Assembly (NCBI RefSeq): GCF_010211765.1 | Contig: NZ_PDWO01000003.1 | Coordinates: forward strand, 186,001-250,000 | Direction: 5' to 3' | DNA length: 64,000 bases | DNA from: Pseudoxanthomonas kaohsiungensis | GTDB taxonomy: Bacteria > Pseudomonadota > Gammaproteobacteria > Xanthomonadales > Xanthomonadaceae | In this document: positions 9,429-17,791 of the stretch, piece after piece | Numbering within the stretch: position 1 is the first letter of the stretch | Layout of the letters: every line of letters begins with the position of its first letter | Program-made: the position numbers and the translations under genes | The notes under the pieces: generated by a model | Databases searched by the model: none | What the model was told of the DNA's origin: nothing | The model's input: only the letters and a program-made list of their open reading frames with translations

Positions 9429-10194
9429 GGATCACGGTCTCCTCGCCGGCACGGATCAGACGAGGGAAGGCGACTTCCATCACGTCGGCAACCCGCTTGA
9501 ACTCGATCCAGCCCTTGCGCGCCGCGTCCTCGGCCAGGCCGATGCATACCCCCACGGGGGCATCCTGGGCTTTCATGAAGCGGGTCTGGAACAGCTCGGG
9601 TCCGCGGGCGCCGGAGGCATGTCCCAGGAGCAGGGCGTACGCCACAGACCCGGCAGTGGGCCGGGCTTGCTCGCGCTGCTTCCGGGCCCGGCCAGCGAGG
9701 TGGCCGGCCTGGGTCAGGGAGGCATTGATGTTCTGGGCGACAGATTTCAGGGTCGCCGGGCTGAAGCGGTCCGGGAATTTGCCGGCCATGAAGGTCTCGA
9801 CGGACTCTCGGGACACGGTCGACCCCACCGGCGCAGCCCAGACATGCGGCGCAATCGAGGACAGCAGGCCGTCGCGGGCCAGGGCGGCACTCAGGGCAAT
9901 GAGGGGGCGGCCCTCGGTGTCCTTGGTCCAGAACCAGCGCATGCCGCGGAAGACTAGCTGGTCAGGATTCACCCCATACAGGTCAACCAGGTGCCCCCAG
10001 GTCAGTGCCCGGGTACTGGTCGAGCGCTTGGCCAGGCAATTCAGGTCCACCACGGCTTGGCGATAGTCCGCCTGCCCTGCATCTTCGGGACAGGCATCGA
10101 GCAGGAGGCCCAGCTCGGCCAGCATGATGGTGCGGGACGCGTGAGCGCCCCCAGCGGTGGTCTTGAACCCCAAGTCTGGGAGAAGCATGAGCAT
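9415..10194 (-). CDS. brxA: BrxA-like BREX protein (DUF1819-type)
   Basis: The first gene of the BREX operon encodes 259 residues. BrxA (DUF1819) is a small, helical, DNA-binding-type protein usually found directly upstream of brxB. Here TTAGGAHASRTIMLAEL at the N-terminus, the VDLNCLAKRSTSTRAL stretch and LTWGHLVDLYGV resemble the order of conserved blocks in BrxA-like proteins. It is longer than the ~200 residues usual for BrxA, so it belongs to a longer subgroup or is a functional replacement. ATG is at 10194, with a second possible ATG at 10188; neither has a clear ribosome binding site. It overlaps brxB by 14 bp. Confidence 0.65.
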   Translation of the reverse strand: MLMLLPDLGFKTTAGGAHASRTIMLAELGLLLDACPEDAGQADYRQAVVDLNCLAKRSTSTRALTWGHLVDLYGVNPDQLVFRGMRWFWTKDTEGRPLIALSAALARDGLLSSIAPHVWAAPVGSTVSRESVETFMAGKFPDRFSPATLKSVAQNINASLTQAGHLAGRARKQREQARPTAGSVAYALLLGHASGARGPELFQTRFMKAQDAPVGVCIGLAEDAARKGWIEFKRVADVMEVAFPRLIRAGEETVIREQA

Positions 10195-10412
10195 GAATTC
10201 TGGTCTGCGACCCGGCCTGGAAGGCCTGGAAGTCGCATGGCGACAATCTTCCGGGTAGACAGGGGATGCTAGCTGCTTTGCCGCTCGGCAGTCGATGCGG
10301 CGGGGCCGCCCGCGGGCTTGCAGAGCCTTCGCATGGCGAAGTCAAGGGGGCCAGAGCTCGCCCAGGCGGCCGTATCTCAATGGCTGAGACTGGATGGCGT
10401 GACGATCGGACG

Positions 10413-12062
10413 ATGCGCCAAGCCCAGCCCGACAATGCTGCGACGCTCCGTGTGCCCTTCGGGCTGCGCGACGGGCGGATGTGGTCCCCACGCCAGGTCG
10501 CCAACGGGCTGGCTTGCGGCTGCACCTGCCCAGCCTGCGGCAGCCCGCTCCAGGCCCGGAACCAGGGCACCAAGCGACGGGCCTACTTTGCGCACCATTC
10601 CGATCACACATGCTCGGGCGCCTACGAGTCGGCCATCCACCGCATGGCGAAGCAGCTGATCTGTGAGCGACCGCGCCTCACCCTCCCGGCTTGGAATGGT
10701 ACCGAGGACATGCCAAACCCACCGACCGCAACCGATGTCCGCGGCGGGAAGCTTCTGGGCCACCGCGTGGACTATCCCTCCCGCACCGTGCAGCTCCGGA
10801 AAGCCCGTGCCGAAGCGAGCATTGCAGACTACCGCCCTGATGTCCTGGCCGAGGATGAGGACGGGGAACTCCTGATCGAGATTCGAGTCTCCCACGCGGT
10901 CACTGACCTGAAGACCAGGAACGTCCAGTCTGAAGGCCGCCGGATGGTCGAAATCGACCTGTCCGGCGTGACAGCACAACAGGCTGAGGATCCTGCCGTC
11001 TTCGAGGCGCTGGTTCTGGACACGCCCCGGAACCGGTCCTGGATCTCATGCCCACCTGCGACTGAGGCCTGGCGTGCTGCCCGCGATGCCCTTGCCGTCA
11101 GACTGGCGGCAAGGAACCGGAAGATCGCGGACAACCAGGAGCGGCGCAACGAACTGGCCAGGCTCAAGGCGCAGAAGGAGCAGGAACGGGAGATCTGGCT
11201 TGACCAGAAGAAGGCGGAGCTCCGCGAACCTCATGTCGATGACCTGCGCTACCTGCTACGGGTCACCAGGCCCGAGTCCATCACCGAAAAGTACGCGGCG
11301 CTCCAGCAACGGGACGAGGGCAAGGCTGACACCCTCTTGGCAATGATCCCGGAAATCCTTCACCCAGTGCTGAGGAGCTCCGGCGGCCCTGCCTGGGCCT
11401 ACCAGGCCCACTACCTGCTCTGGCAAGCGGCCATGTACCTACACTTCATCGACGGCAAGCCCGTTGGCCACCCTGTCAGCCGCATGGAGCTTGGACGCTG
11501 GCTGAGAGCGACCTATGGCGTCGATCCAACCCTGTGGCGCCTGTTCATGACTCAATGGCAAGGGCGTAAGGAAGCGCAGCGGCTGGGGCGCAAGAAGTGG
11601 TCCCTTTTCGTCTGGTACTTCACCGAAGCAGAGAACCGGGCGATCCCGAACTTCTTCAAATGCGTGGACGGATTTGTAACCAGGCTCGTGGGAACAGGCG
11701 TCTTGGAGCTTGATCCCGAGCCTGGCGGCGATCTCGTTGTTGCCGCCACACCGGGAGATGGCTCGCCGACCCGTGATCGGAAGCTCCTCCCGACACCGCC
11801 GCATATCGACCCCCTGCTGGCTACAGGGGTGGATTCCTACATCGACCGCTGGATCTCACACTCGAAACTTGGAGTGGGCATTGTCCGCGAGAGAGTCGCT
11901 AAAGGGAGCCCGACGTACCGAGTCTGGTTCAACGATGCGAGATGGCGGACCGTCTGGCTGGGAAATCCAGAAAGCGGGGAATGGAAGCTTCTTGGCGAAC
12001 GAGACACTTCCGATCAAGCGCCCAGCTTTCCGGACCTCGGCGGACCGCAATCAGGTCGATAG
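10413..12062 (+). CDS. CoiA-like nuclease-domain protein
   Basis: From the ATG at 10413 this is about 549 residues. The N-terminal part holds a zinc-ribbon-like CGCTCPACGSPL, then RRAYFAHHSDHTC and an ESAIHRMAKQLI helix. A PD-(D/E)xK-like core follows, with YRPDVLAEDEDGELLIEIRVSH, where D and E-x-R are candidate catalytic residues. This order is that of CoiA-family competence/nuclease proteins. A charged coiled segment with LKAQKEQEREIWLDQKK comes next, then an unrecognised C-terminal domain. The gene is divergent from brxA across about 220 bp, so it could share BREX regulation. The open frame extends upstream to 10266, but the residues before 10413 are low in character. Function in defence is inference. 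Confidence 0.6.
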   Translation: MRQAQPDNAATLRVPFGLRDGRMWSPRQVANGLACGCTCPACGSPLQARNQGTKRRAYFAHHSDHTCSGAYESAIHRMAKQLICERPRLTLPAWNGTEDMPNPPTATDVRGGKLLGHRVDYPSRTVQLRKARAEASIADYRPDVLAEDEDGELLIEIRVSHAVTDLKTRNVQSEGRRMVEIDLSGVTAQQAEDPAVFEALVLDTPRNRSWISCPPATEAWRAARDALAVRLAARNRKIADNQERRNELARLKAQKEQEREIWLDQKKAELREPHVDDLRYLLRVTRPESITEKYAALQQRDEGKADTLLAMIPEILHPVLRSSGGPAWAYQAHYLLWQAAMYLHFIDGKPVGHPVSRMELGRWLRATYGVDPTLWRLFMTQWQGRKEAQRLGRKKWSLFVWYFTEAENRAIPNFFKCVDGFVTRLVGTGVLELDPEPGGDLVVAATPGDGSPTRDRKLLPTPPHIDPLLATGVDSYIDRWISHSKLGVGIVRERVAKGSPTYRVWFNDARWRTVWLGNPESGEWKLLGERDTSDQAPSFPDLGGPQSGR

Positions 12063-12301
12063 ACGTGATGCTCATCGCGCTGGGATACCAGGCCCAAAGA
12101 GTCGAGCAATCCACGCTCCCAGCTTCCCGGTCGACGGGATCCATCCGCGACTGCCGTCATGACGTAGTTGCACAGCTCATCGATGCTGGCCGGCGCTGCT
12201 CCATATGGATCGTCCGACAACAGATCCACGAGGTAACGGAGTTCCGCAGCCACGCCCTGCGGGAGCGCGATCTCGATCCGCTCGACAGAATCGGTCATCA
12301 C
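12014..12301 (-). CDS. Small hypothetical protein
   Basis: This gene encodes up to 95 acidic residues with VERIEIALPQGVAAELRYLV near the start and no recognised domain. GTG at 12301 overlaps the stop of the upstream gene as GTGA; ATG at 12298 is the alternative. Its 3' end overlaps the convergent CoiA-like gene by 49 bp. Coupling to the preceding gene supports a real coding frame. It is the last gene of the leftward mobility module. Function unknown. Confidence 0.5.
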   Translation of the reverse strand: MMTDSVERIEIALPQGVAAELRYLVDLLSDDPYGAAPASIDELCNYVMTAVADGSRRPGSWERGLLDSLGLVSQRDEHHVYRPDCGPPRSGKLGA

Positions 12302-12648
12302 GGGAGCCTCCCAGGAAGATGACCCTCGGCCTTGAGCTCTGCCTCAATCCTGGCCAGCGACTCGATCCAAAACGGATTGATGCGCTCCATCGCCTGGAGG
12401 ATCGTATAGCCATGACGGGAAAGAACATCCTGCCTGTTGAGGATCAAGGCCACTGCCAGCACGTCGCCCACTCCCCAGCTGTTTGACCAGCCGCCATCGT
12501 TGCCGCTGGAGAGCGCCTGAAGTGCCCGCTTCTTGATCCTGGTACGACGATAGGCTGCCTGGGCGGCATGCCACATGACCTCCTCGCCTTCATCAAGCGA
12601 CTGGAAGGATGCAACCTTCTGAATTACTCGCTCTATCACCGTCTGCAC
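12298..12648 (-). CDS. Hypothetical protein of the mobility module
   Basis: This gene encodes 116 residues with no recognised family. It contains an Arg/Lys-rich stretch (AYRRTRIKKRALQAL) and a GDVLAVALILNRQDVL helix. The start is GTG at 12648, preceded by a GGAGAG ribosome binding site. It lies 16 bp after the MobI-like gene and is coupled to the next gene by a GTGA overlap. The context suggests an accessory gene of the integrative element. Confidence 0.55.
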   Translation of the reverse strand: MQTVIERVIQKVASFQSLDEGEEVMWHAAQAAYRRTRIKKRALQALSSGNDGGWSNSWGVGDVLAVALILNRQDVLSRHGYTILQAMERINPFWIESLARIEAELKAEGHLPGRLP

Positions 12649-12664
12649 AGGGCTCTCTCCTCGT

Positions 12665-13171
12665 TTACTGATTCATGCGGCGAAGGCGCTTCATCAGGGC
12701 GCCCTCGGCACCATTCGCGTCGGCCATCTGGACGAGGTCCCGCCTCAAACGGATGAACTGCGCCCAGCGCAGCCTCTGGATCTGCGCGTCCTCTTCGTAC
12801 TCGGCAACCAGGTCACGCTCAAACGACTTGGCATGTGCGAGAAGCCGGCGAAGGTCGTAGCCGCCCGTCTTCTTCTTGGCGAGGTGCTTGTACCCAACGG
12901 ACTTCGTGGTGCGATCCCGATAAACAAGCTGCCAGTAGATCTGCAGCGATCCGTTGTGCAGTCGGGCAAACAGATTCAGGGGGCACCAGGCCTCGATGTT
13001 GTGGCGTCCTCGCGGCCGCCCTCTGCTTGCTGCTTCACGGAACCACTCGGCTTGGCGGGCAATCCGCTCCTGGCGGAAGTTCTTCACCAGCGTCTCTGCC
13101 TGCCTGATCAACGCCTCATCCCAGGCATTCACCGATTCACTGACCTCAAGAATCTGCCTTGCCAATGTCAT
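12665..13171 (-). CDS. MobI-like conjugative transfer protein (tentative)
   Basis: This is a basic 168-residue protein. The central part, NIEAWCPLNLFARLHNGSLQ followed by IYWQLVYR and a Lys-rich loop, resembles the MobI(A/C) family of SXT-type integrative elements, which act at the origin of transfer. That match is from memory. An N-terminal helix contains RQAETLVKNFRQERIARQAE. ATG at 13171 has an AAAGGA ribosome binding site. It lies between the RepA-like helicase and the small genes, all on one strand. If correct, the element would be mobilisable in trans, since no relaxase or mating-pore genes are seen here. Confidence 0.5.
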   Translation of the reverse strand: MTLARQILEVSESVNAWDEALIRQAETLVKNFRQERIARQAEWFREAASRGRPRGRHNIEAWCPLNLFARLHNGSLQIYWQLVYRDRTTKSVGYKHLAKKKTGGYDLRRLLAHAKSFERDLVAEYEEDAQIQRLRWAQFIRLRRDLVQMADANGAEGALMKRLRRMNQ

Positions 13172-13257
13172 GACCCAATCCTTTGCACTCTATCTCTCAG
13201 GAGGCCACATTCAGATCCACTGCAATGGAGCCGATCTGAAAGTCTCGCTCGATCCAG

Positions 13258-14373
13258 CTAGGTGCCGGCCCCGTCAATACCGCCAAGGCCGCCACCCTGT
13301 GACTGGCGGTCTTGGCGGTCTTCGGTCGGCAGCGACCAGCGCCAACCACCTTCTTTCCCGTCCTTTCGCGAGCGGATCCCGAGCGAGTTCTTCACGCGCT
13401 CGACGGTCCGCCAGCTGTGGCCGAGCATCTGCGCCTCTCTCCGAAGATCAGCAACGTCACGAGGCCCTGCGCCAAGGACTTCCCGGAGCCAATCGGTGAC
13501 GGCCTCGGAGGCGCCTTCGCCTTGATAGCCAGGCTGGTCTCCCAACAGATCGCGGGCGGCACCTTCTAGAGCAGAGCCCCAGGCCACGTAGGAGGCCTGC
13601 GGCGGTCCCTCTGCCAGCGCAATGCGGTACGCGAACCCGCCGTCATCTGGGCCGATGTTCGACTTTGCACGCGCCAGGATCCTGTCGTCGCCATCGCGGG
13701 GCTTACCCGCCACGAGCACCACCCGCGAAGTGGCGCCGAAGGCGATCGACCCGGTCACCCGGAGCAAGGGGTCGATTCCACCACCGCCCTTGGAAAAATG
13801 ACTGATGCCGAGCACAGCACAGTCGAGAATGGCGCCTAGCTCAACAAGTGGCTGAAGTGACCTTCGGACCTCGGTGTTCTTGTGGCTGTCGCCCAGGACC
13901 GCGGACACCACCGGATCAACGATCAGCAGGGAGATCTTGCCGATCCTCTCCGCCTCAGCTGCGAGCATGTCCAGATCCTGCGACGGATCGAATGGCCGAG
14001 ACCTGTGCCCTTGGAGCACGTCACCAACGAGGTAGACGTTCTCAAGATTCGCGCCCGCCGCCGCGAGCCGCGGAACGAGCGTGTCGGCAATGTCATCCTC
14101 CCCGCTCCACACCAAGACGTTGCCTGCGGCTGCGCGGGTCTCGTCCGGCCACTGACCACCGCGACTGATCGTCGAGGCCATCGCCAGCGCCAAGGTCGTT
14201 TTGCCTGTGCCACCATCACCCGCAAGCAGATGGAGCTTTCCGCGAGCCAGCCAGCCAGGCCACAACCAGTTGATCTCTTCCATCGCCACGTCGGCGGCCC
14301 GCAGCATGTCCACCCGTTCCTGGCCCTCCCGCAGAACTGATACAGCGCGTTGCTCAAGCGTTCCGGTGCCCAC
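13258..14373 (-). CDS. RepA-like AAA ATPase / replicative helicase
   Basis: This 371-residue RecA-fold ATPase is of the type found in plasmid RepA helicases and satellite elements. Walker A is LLAGDGGTGKTTLALAMA; a Walker B-like LLIVDPVV and a sensor segment AVLGISHFSKGGG follow. A variable C-terminal helical part contains a DWLREVLGAGPRDVADLRRE stretch that could be winged-helix-like. The start is GTG at 14373, with a strong GGGAGG ribosome binding site lying inside the 3' end of the upstream gene (20-bp overlap). With the neighbouring CHC2 protein it probably forms the replication module of the integrative element. Confidence 0.78.
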   Translation of the reverse strand: MGTGTLEQRAVSVLREGQERVDMLRAADVAMEEINWLWPGWLARGKLHLLAGDGGTGKTTLALAMASTISRGGQWPDETRAAAGNVLVWSGEDDIADTLVPRLAAAGANLENVYLVGDVLQGHRSRPFDPSQDLDMLAAEAERIGKISLLIVDPVVSAVLGDSHKNTEVRRSLQPLVELGAILDCAVLGISHFSKGGGGIDPLLRVTGSIAFGATSRVVLVAGKPRDGDDRILARAKSNIGPDDGGFAYRIALAEGPPQASYVAWGSALEGAARDLLGDQPGYQGEGASEAVTDWLREVLGAGPRDVADLRREAQMLGHSWRTVERVKNSLGIRSRKDGKEGGWRWSLPTEDRQDRQSQGGGLGGIDGAGT

Positions 14374-14821
14374 GCAGCACCTCCCATGCCTGATGAATGC
14401 GCTCCACGGCCTCGATCAAGCGTTGACGGTCCTCCTCGGACAGGGTTGCTCGCTTCGCAAGATCGGATGCCGCGACTTCAATGATCGTTGCCTCATGCAA
14501 GACCGTTGAGAATGCAGCGCGAAAACGCGCTTCGGCGGAGATCCTGTTCCTGGTGCGCGGCCCGCCAAGACCCCGCGGCCTCGGGAACAGATCAGCAAGC
14601 GTAAGACCGATCGAGTGCACAACGTCGCTTGCTGCACATCCTGCAAAGCAGTGCAGAAGTACGACATCCGCGTCACCGCTCGCGATCGCCAAAGACGGAC
14701 TGCGGTCGTCATGAGCCGGGCAGAGTGCAATCCAATCACGCCCCGCACGACGTACTCCGTCCAGTCGATCCAACACCGCCTGCACGGGCCTGGTAGGATC
14801 GCAATCGAAGCTCGCTCGCAT
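14354..14821 (-). CDS. CHC2 zinc-finger primase-like protein, short
   Basis: From ATG 14821 this is about 155 residues. It carries the primase-type zinc-binding pattern WIALCPAHDDRSPSLAI followed by VLLHCFAGCAASDVV, i.e. C-x2-H then C-x3-C. No TOPRIM catalytic domain follows; the rest is helical and charged. Stand-alone CHC2 proteins beside a RepA-type helicase are common in integrative elements and satellites. The open frame extends to 14881, but the added residues are not convincing. It overlaps the AlpA-side intergenic region upstream and the helicase gene downstream. Confidence 0.72.
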   Translation of the reverse strand: MRASFDCDPTRPVQAVLDRLDGVRRAGRDWIALCPAHDDRSPSLAIASGDADVVLLHCFAGCAASDVVHSIGLTLADLFPRPRGLGGPRTRNRISAEARFRAAFSTVLHEATIIEVAASDLAKRATLSEEDRQRLIEAVERIHQAWEVLRGHRNA

Positions 14822-14868
14822 AGTGCTTCTACCCCTGCCGTCGCCCGCCAGCGCTGCAGGGGTTCTCT

Positions 14869-15090
14869 TTATCTGACGCATGCCGCACCCCCAGGCACGG
14901 CCCGAGACTCGGCGATACGGCGCCGAATGAAGTCAGAGATCTCCGCCTCCACCCAGCCAGCGGTGCGGCGCCCGATCCGCACCGGCGGAGGCAGGACGCC
15001 CTCCGCGACCAGCTCATAGATGGTCGACCTGGAAAGCCCCGTCCGCTCGCGCACTTGGTGGATCCTCAGGATCCGGACGCTGTCAGTCAT
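14869..15090 (-). CDS. AlpA-family regulator / excisionase-like
   Basis: This is a 73-residue protein with the MerR-like winged helix of AlpA regulators: RIHQVRERTGLSRSTIYELV followed by PPVRIGRRTAGWVEAEI. AlpA proteins control integrase and excision genes in satellites and islands. ATG 15090 has an AGGAG site seven bases upstream, which is why it is preferred over the earlier ATG codons at 15126 and 15111. A palindromic operator-like sequence lies 61 bp upstream. It is followed by the CHC2 and helicase genes, as is usual in such modules. Confidence 0.85.
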   Translation of the reverse strand: MTDSVRILRIHQVRERTGLSRSTIYELVAEGVLPPPVRIGRRTAGWVEAEISDFIRRRIAESRAVPGGAACVR

Positions 15091-15150
15091 TTGCGTTTCT
15101 CCTCGCACCATGTGTGCAAGGAGCATCAGCAGTCATGAACGCGCTAGAAA

Positions 15151-15175
15151 GGGGTGAAAACTACGCTTTTACCCC
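15151..15175. promoter_or_regulatory. Operator-like inverted repeat upstream of alpA gene
   Basis: GGGGTGAAAA (15151-15160) and TTTTACCCC (15167-15175) flank a CTACGC centre, giving a near-perfect inverted repeat (one bulged G) in the 139-bp gap between the AlpA gene and the membrane-protein gene. The right arm runs into a C8 tract. It lies where a promoter/operator for the leftward alpA-primase-helicase operon would be. It could instead end the upstream operon, but no T-run follows. Confidence 0.4.
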
Positions 15176-15229
15176 CCCCGCCCAGGAACAGGCATCTACT
15201 GCAATTGGTCGCTTATGGTCCGGCCTGAT

Positions 15230-15457
15230 TCAATCTCTGTCGCGGAAGACGTCATCCAACGTGACGCCTGCGTCCGTATTGATCAGATAGCCACCGAAGT
15301 CCTGGTTCGATTCAGCGAAATCCACAGGAACAGCAGGCTCGGCCTCTGCCGGCGTTGGCATCTCCTGCTTCTCCGTGCGTCGGAAATACAGAAACGCAAC
15401 GACTACGAGCCCAGCTTGAGCGAGGATCAGGATTCCGATCAGCAGAATGGCATTCAT
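15230..15457 (-). CDS. Small single-span membrane protein, unknown
   Basis: This gene encodes 75 residues: a hydrophobic N-terminal segment (LLIGILILAQAGLVVVAFLY) then an RRTEK positive cluster and an acidic, soluble tail. This predicts one membrane helix. ATG 15457 overlaps the stop of the upstream gene as ATGA, which sets the start. It is the last of three coupled unknown genes between the integrase and alpA. Function unknown. Confidence 0.6.
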   Translation of the reverse strand: MNAILLIGILILAQAGLVVVAFLYFRRTEKQEMPTPAEAEPAVPVDFAESNQDFGGYLINTDAGVTLDDVFRDRD

Positions 15458-16161
15458 GGCTGACGCCTGTAGGGAATGCCTTTCATCAAAGAATCTACGT
15501 GGTCGAAGGAAAGGTGATACTTCCCCGCCAATGCCTCGATCGCACTCGCTCTCGATCTCCACATGCCGCTTTCAAACTCCTCTCGCATTCTGGCGTTCCG
15601 CTCTTGCGTGGCCGGGCGAGGACTGCTTCCCGCCTTCCTAGCCCTCTCCGTCCGCGCAGCCCTCTCGTGGTTCTCCACAACAGACCGACCACCCTCACCG
15701 AAGCAGTGCGCAAGGCAGATTGACGCCTGGATGACCAGACGGTTGACCTCGTCCAGTTCGGCGACGAGCAGAGCGGCTCGTGCTTCGACCATCAACCAAA
15801 CGGCCATGGCCGCATGGAGTTCGCAAGCCGGATAGTGAGATCTCGAATCAAACTCACCGAGCACGGAAGCAGTCAGCCCAGGATGCTCCTCAGGAATCAC
15901 CCAACAGCCGTACAGCCATTCCCCCTCCCCTGCAAACCGAGCGCCTTCCAAGGCGCTGTCAACAGCAGTCTGCACGGCCTGAAGCCGCCCGTTCAGCTCG
16001 TCGAGGTTCGTTGCTCCACTGGTAATCAGGGCGGCCGTATAGATGTACTGGGCTGAAGGATTCCCCCACTCAACCCTATCAACGAACGGATCAGCTTCAA
16101 CGCTGACGTGGAGATCAGGAAACCGATCCTCGGAAAGATCGTTGATCAAGGGATCAATCAT
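15454..16161 (-). CDS. Hypothetical protein of the integrative element
   Basis: This is a 235-residue soluble, acidic protein with no recognised domain. The middle is predicted helical (ELHAAMAVWLMVEARAALLV). The C-terminal part is basic, with ARTERARKAG and a terminal ALAGKYHLSFDHVDSLMKG that could be a small helix-turn-helix. ATG 16161 overlaps the preceding stop as ATGA, and its own stop overlaps the next ATG in the same way. The tight triple coupling suggests the three products act together. Confidence 0.55.
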   Translation of the reverse strand: MIDPLINDLSEDRFPDLHVSVEADPFVDRVEWGNPSAQYIYTAALITSGATNLDELNGRLQAVQTAVDSALEGARFAGEGEWLYGCWVIPEEHPGLTASVLGEFDSRSHYPACELHAAMAVWLMVEARAALLVAELDEVNRLVIQASICLAHCFGEGGRSVVENHERAARTERARKAGSSPRPATQERNARMREEFESGMWRSRASAIEALAGKYHLSFDHVDSLMKGIPYRRQP

Positions 16162-16484
16162 TTCCCAGCCCTGTCGCGAGGGGATTTCTCAGAGTCGATC
16201 AACCAAGCGACTCGTCTCCGAACAAGCCCCATAGCCTGCGCCGCAGCCAAGGCATGTCCTTCTGAGAAGAATCTTCTTGACCTTGGCATGCCCGCCGAGG
16301 AGGGGCGATGCAGGTTTCCCGAGCAGAGCACTTCATCCTGAAGCAAGCGAGTAAACCCGCGCCCCTGGATCAGAAGCACCCAGTCTCGGCTCCGGCCTGA
16401 AAGCCGTACCGGCCTCACTTCTTTGATCAGAAACAGCGCTCTGGATAGCTGCACTAGCAGCGGGTCGATCAGCTTGTACTTCAT
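16158..16484 (-). CDS. Hypothetical basic protein downstream of integrase
   Basis: From ATG 16484 this is 108 residues, beginning MKYKLIDPLLVQLSRALFLI, with several Arg-rich stretches. No family is recognised. The ATG has a GAGAGG ribosome binding site eight bases upstream; the open frame continues to 16589, but that part lacks a good site. It begins the three-gene coupled cluster, about 60 bp after the integrase frame ends. Confidence 0.5.
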   Translation of the reverse strand: MKYKLIDPLLVQLSRALFLIKEVRPVRLSGRSRDWVLLIQGRGFTRLLQDEVLCSGNLHRPSSAGMPRSRRFFSEGHALAAAQAMGLVRRRVAWLIDSEKSPRDRAGK

Positions 16485-16545
16485 GGCTACCTCTCTCGCC
16501 TTGCACTCCTCATCAGTACTATCACCATGTCGAAAGCGACCAAAA

Positions 16546-17786
16546 TCAGGATGAGATCCGGCGGAGTACAGGCCTGATTGGGACAACATTGCTGTTGCCC
16601 GACAGGGAATCCAGATAATCCGCCCACGCCTGCATCATCTCGGTGCGCTCCGGCAGGTATTCAGCATGGTTGTAGCTCGCACGAACCTTGTTCCCCCCTG
16701 GTGGGACAGCTGCCGCTCCACGACATCCTTTCGCCACCCGACCGAGTTAAAGTGGGTCGATGCGGTGGCCCGGAACCCGTGCGCGGAGAAGTAACCGGCG
16801 TATCCCATGCGCTCCAGGCATCGATTCAGTGTCGTCGGGCTCATCGGCCGATGGGGATCGCGCTCGTTCGGAAAGAGCAGCGGCCGTTTCCCCGTGAGTT
16901 CCTTGAGCTGAGTGAGCAGTTGGACGGCTTGACGACTCAGCGGTACGACATGCGCAATGCCCCGCTTCATCCTGCGATCGGGGATTTCCCACAGCGCCCC
17001 GTCCAAGTCAAATTCAACCCACTGCGCCTCCCTCAGCTCCTTCGGCCGCACGAAGGTTAGGAGGAGAAGCTTGAGCGCAGTCTTCACCTGCGTACCGCTG
17101 CGCGATGCCTCAACCTTCTCGACAAGGCCGGGAAGTTCACTCTGGGCCAAGGCTCGCTTGTGCCTTGTCTTCGGCTTGGTAACAGCACCCTTGAGCGCCG
17201 CAGCCGGATCATGATCTGCTCGCAGGGTAACCACTGCGTAGCGAAAGATCGCGGAAGACCACTGCCGGATCAGAATCGCGATGGTTGGCGCACCCCGCTT
17301 CTCGACCCTCTTCAGGATTGCGAGCAAATGCGCCGCCTGAACCGCCCTGACTGGAAGCCTTCCCACGTCCGGATAGACGTCCTGCGCCAGCACCGTTTCG
17401 ACTTGTGACAGGTAGTAGGCCGACCAGCCTTCCTTGTTTTCTTCAACCCATTCCTTGGCGACCGCTTCGAATGTGTCAGCAGCTTGCTTCGCCACCACCA
17501 ATCGCTGCGCTTTTCGATGGGCAGCTGGATGTATTCCCTTCTTGACCAGCTCGCGCGCAGCGTCCCGCTGGGCACGCGCCTGCTGAAGGCTGATTGCCGG
17601 ATATTCGCCCAGGGCAAAGAGGTTCTCGCGTCCGTCGATGCGGTACCTGTAGCGCCAACACTTGGATCCAGTTGGCTGCACCGCCAGGAACAGGCCAGCT
17701 CCATCCGTCAGCTTGTAGGGCTTGTCAGCACGCTTCGCATTGCGAATGCGCGTGTCAGTCAGTTGCGCAGAAGATCGGGCGGCCAT
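16546..17786 (-). pseudogene. Tyrosine integrase with a frameshift in a G6 run
   Basis: This is an integrase of the DUF4102 plus phage-integrase family, the usual enzyme of genomic islands. The first frame (ATG 17786) gives the N-terminal arm-binding domain with KLTDGAGLFLAVQPTGSKCW, then the catalytic domain with RPKELREAQW and HGFRATASTHFN, up to VVERQLSHQGG. It then reads into out-of-family residues and stops at 16635. The expected ending, NKVRASYNHAEYLPER with the catalytic Tyr, lies in another frame and stops at 16546. One extra G in the run at 16693-16698 would restore a ~413-residue protein of normal length. This may be a true mutation, slippage or a sequencing error. As read, the tyrosine nucleophile is lost. 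Confidence 0.85.
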
Positions 17787-17791
17787 AAAGC

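Noticed and set aside
2064-9500. Long plus-strand open frames opposite brxC and pglX
   Set aside because: They are shadows in GC-rich DNA; no family-like sequence or ribosome sites, while the minus-strand genes are clear.
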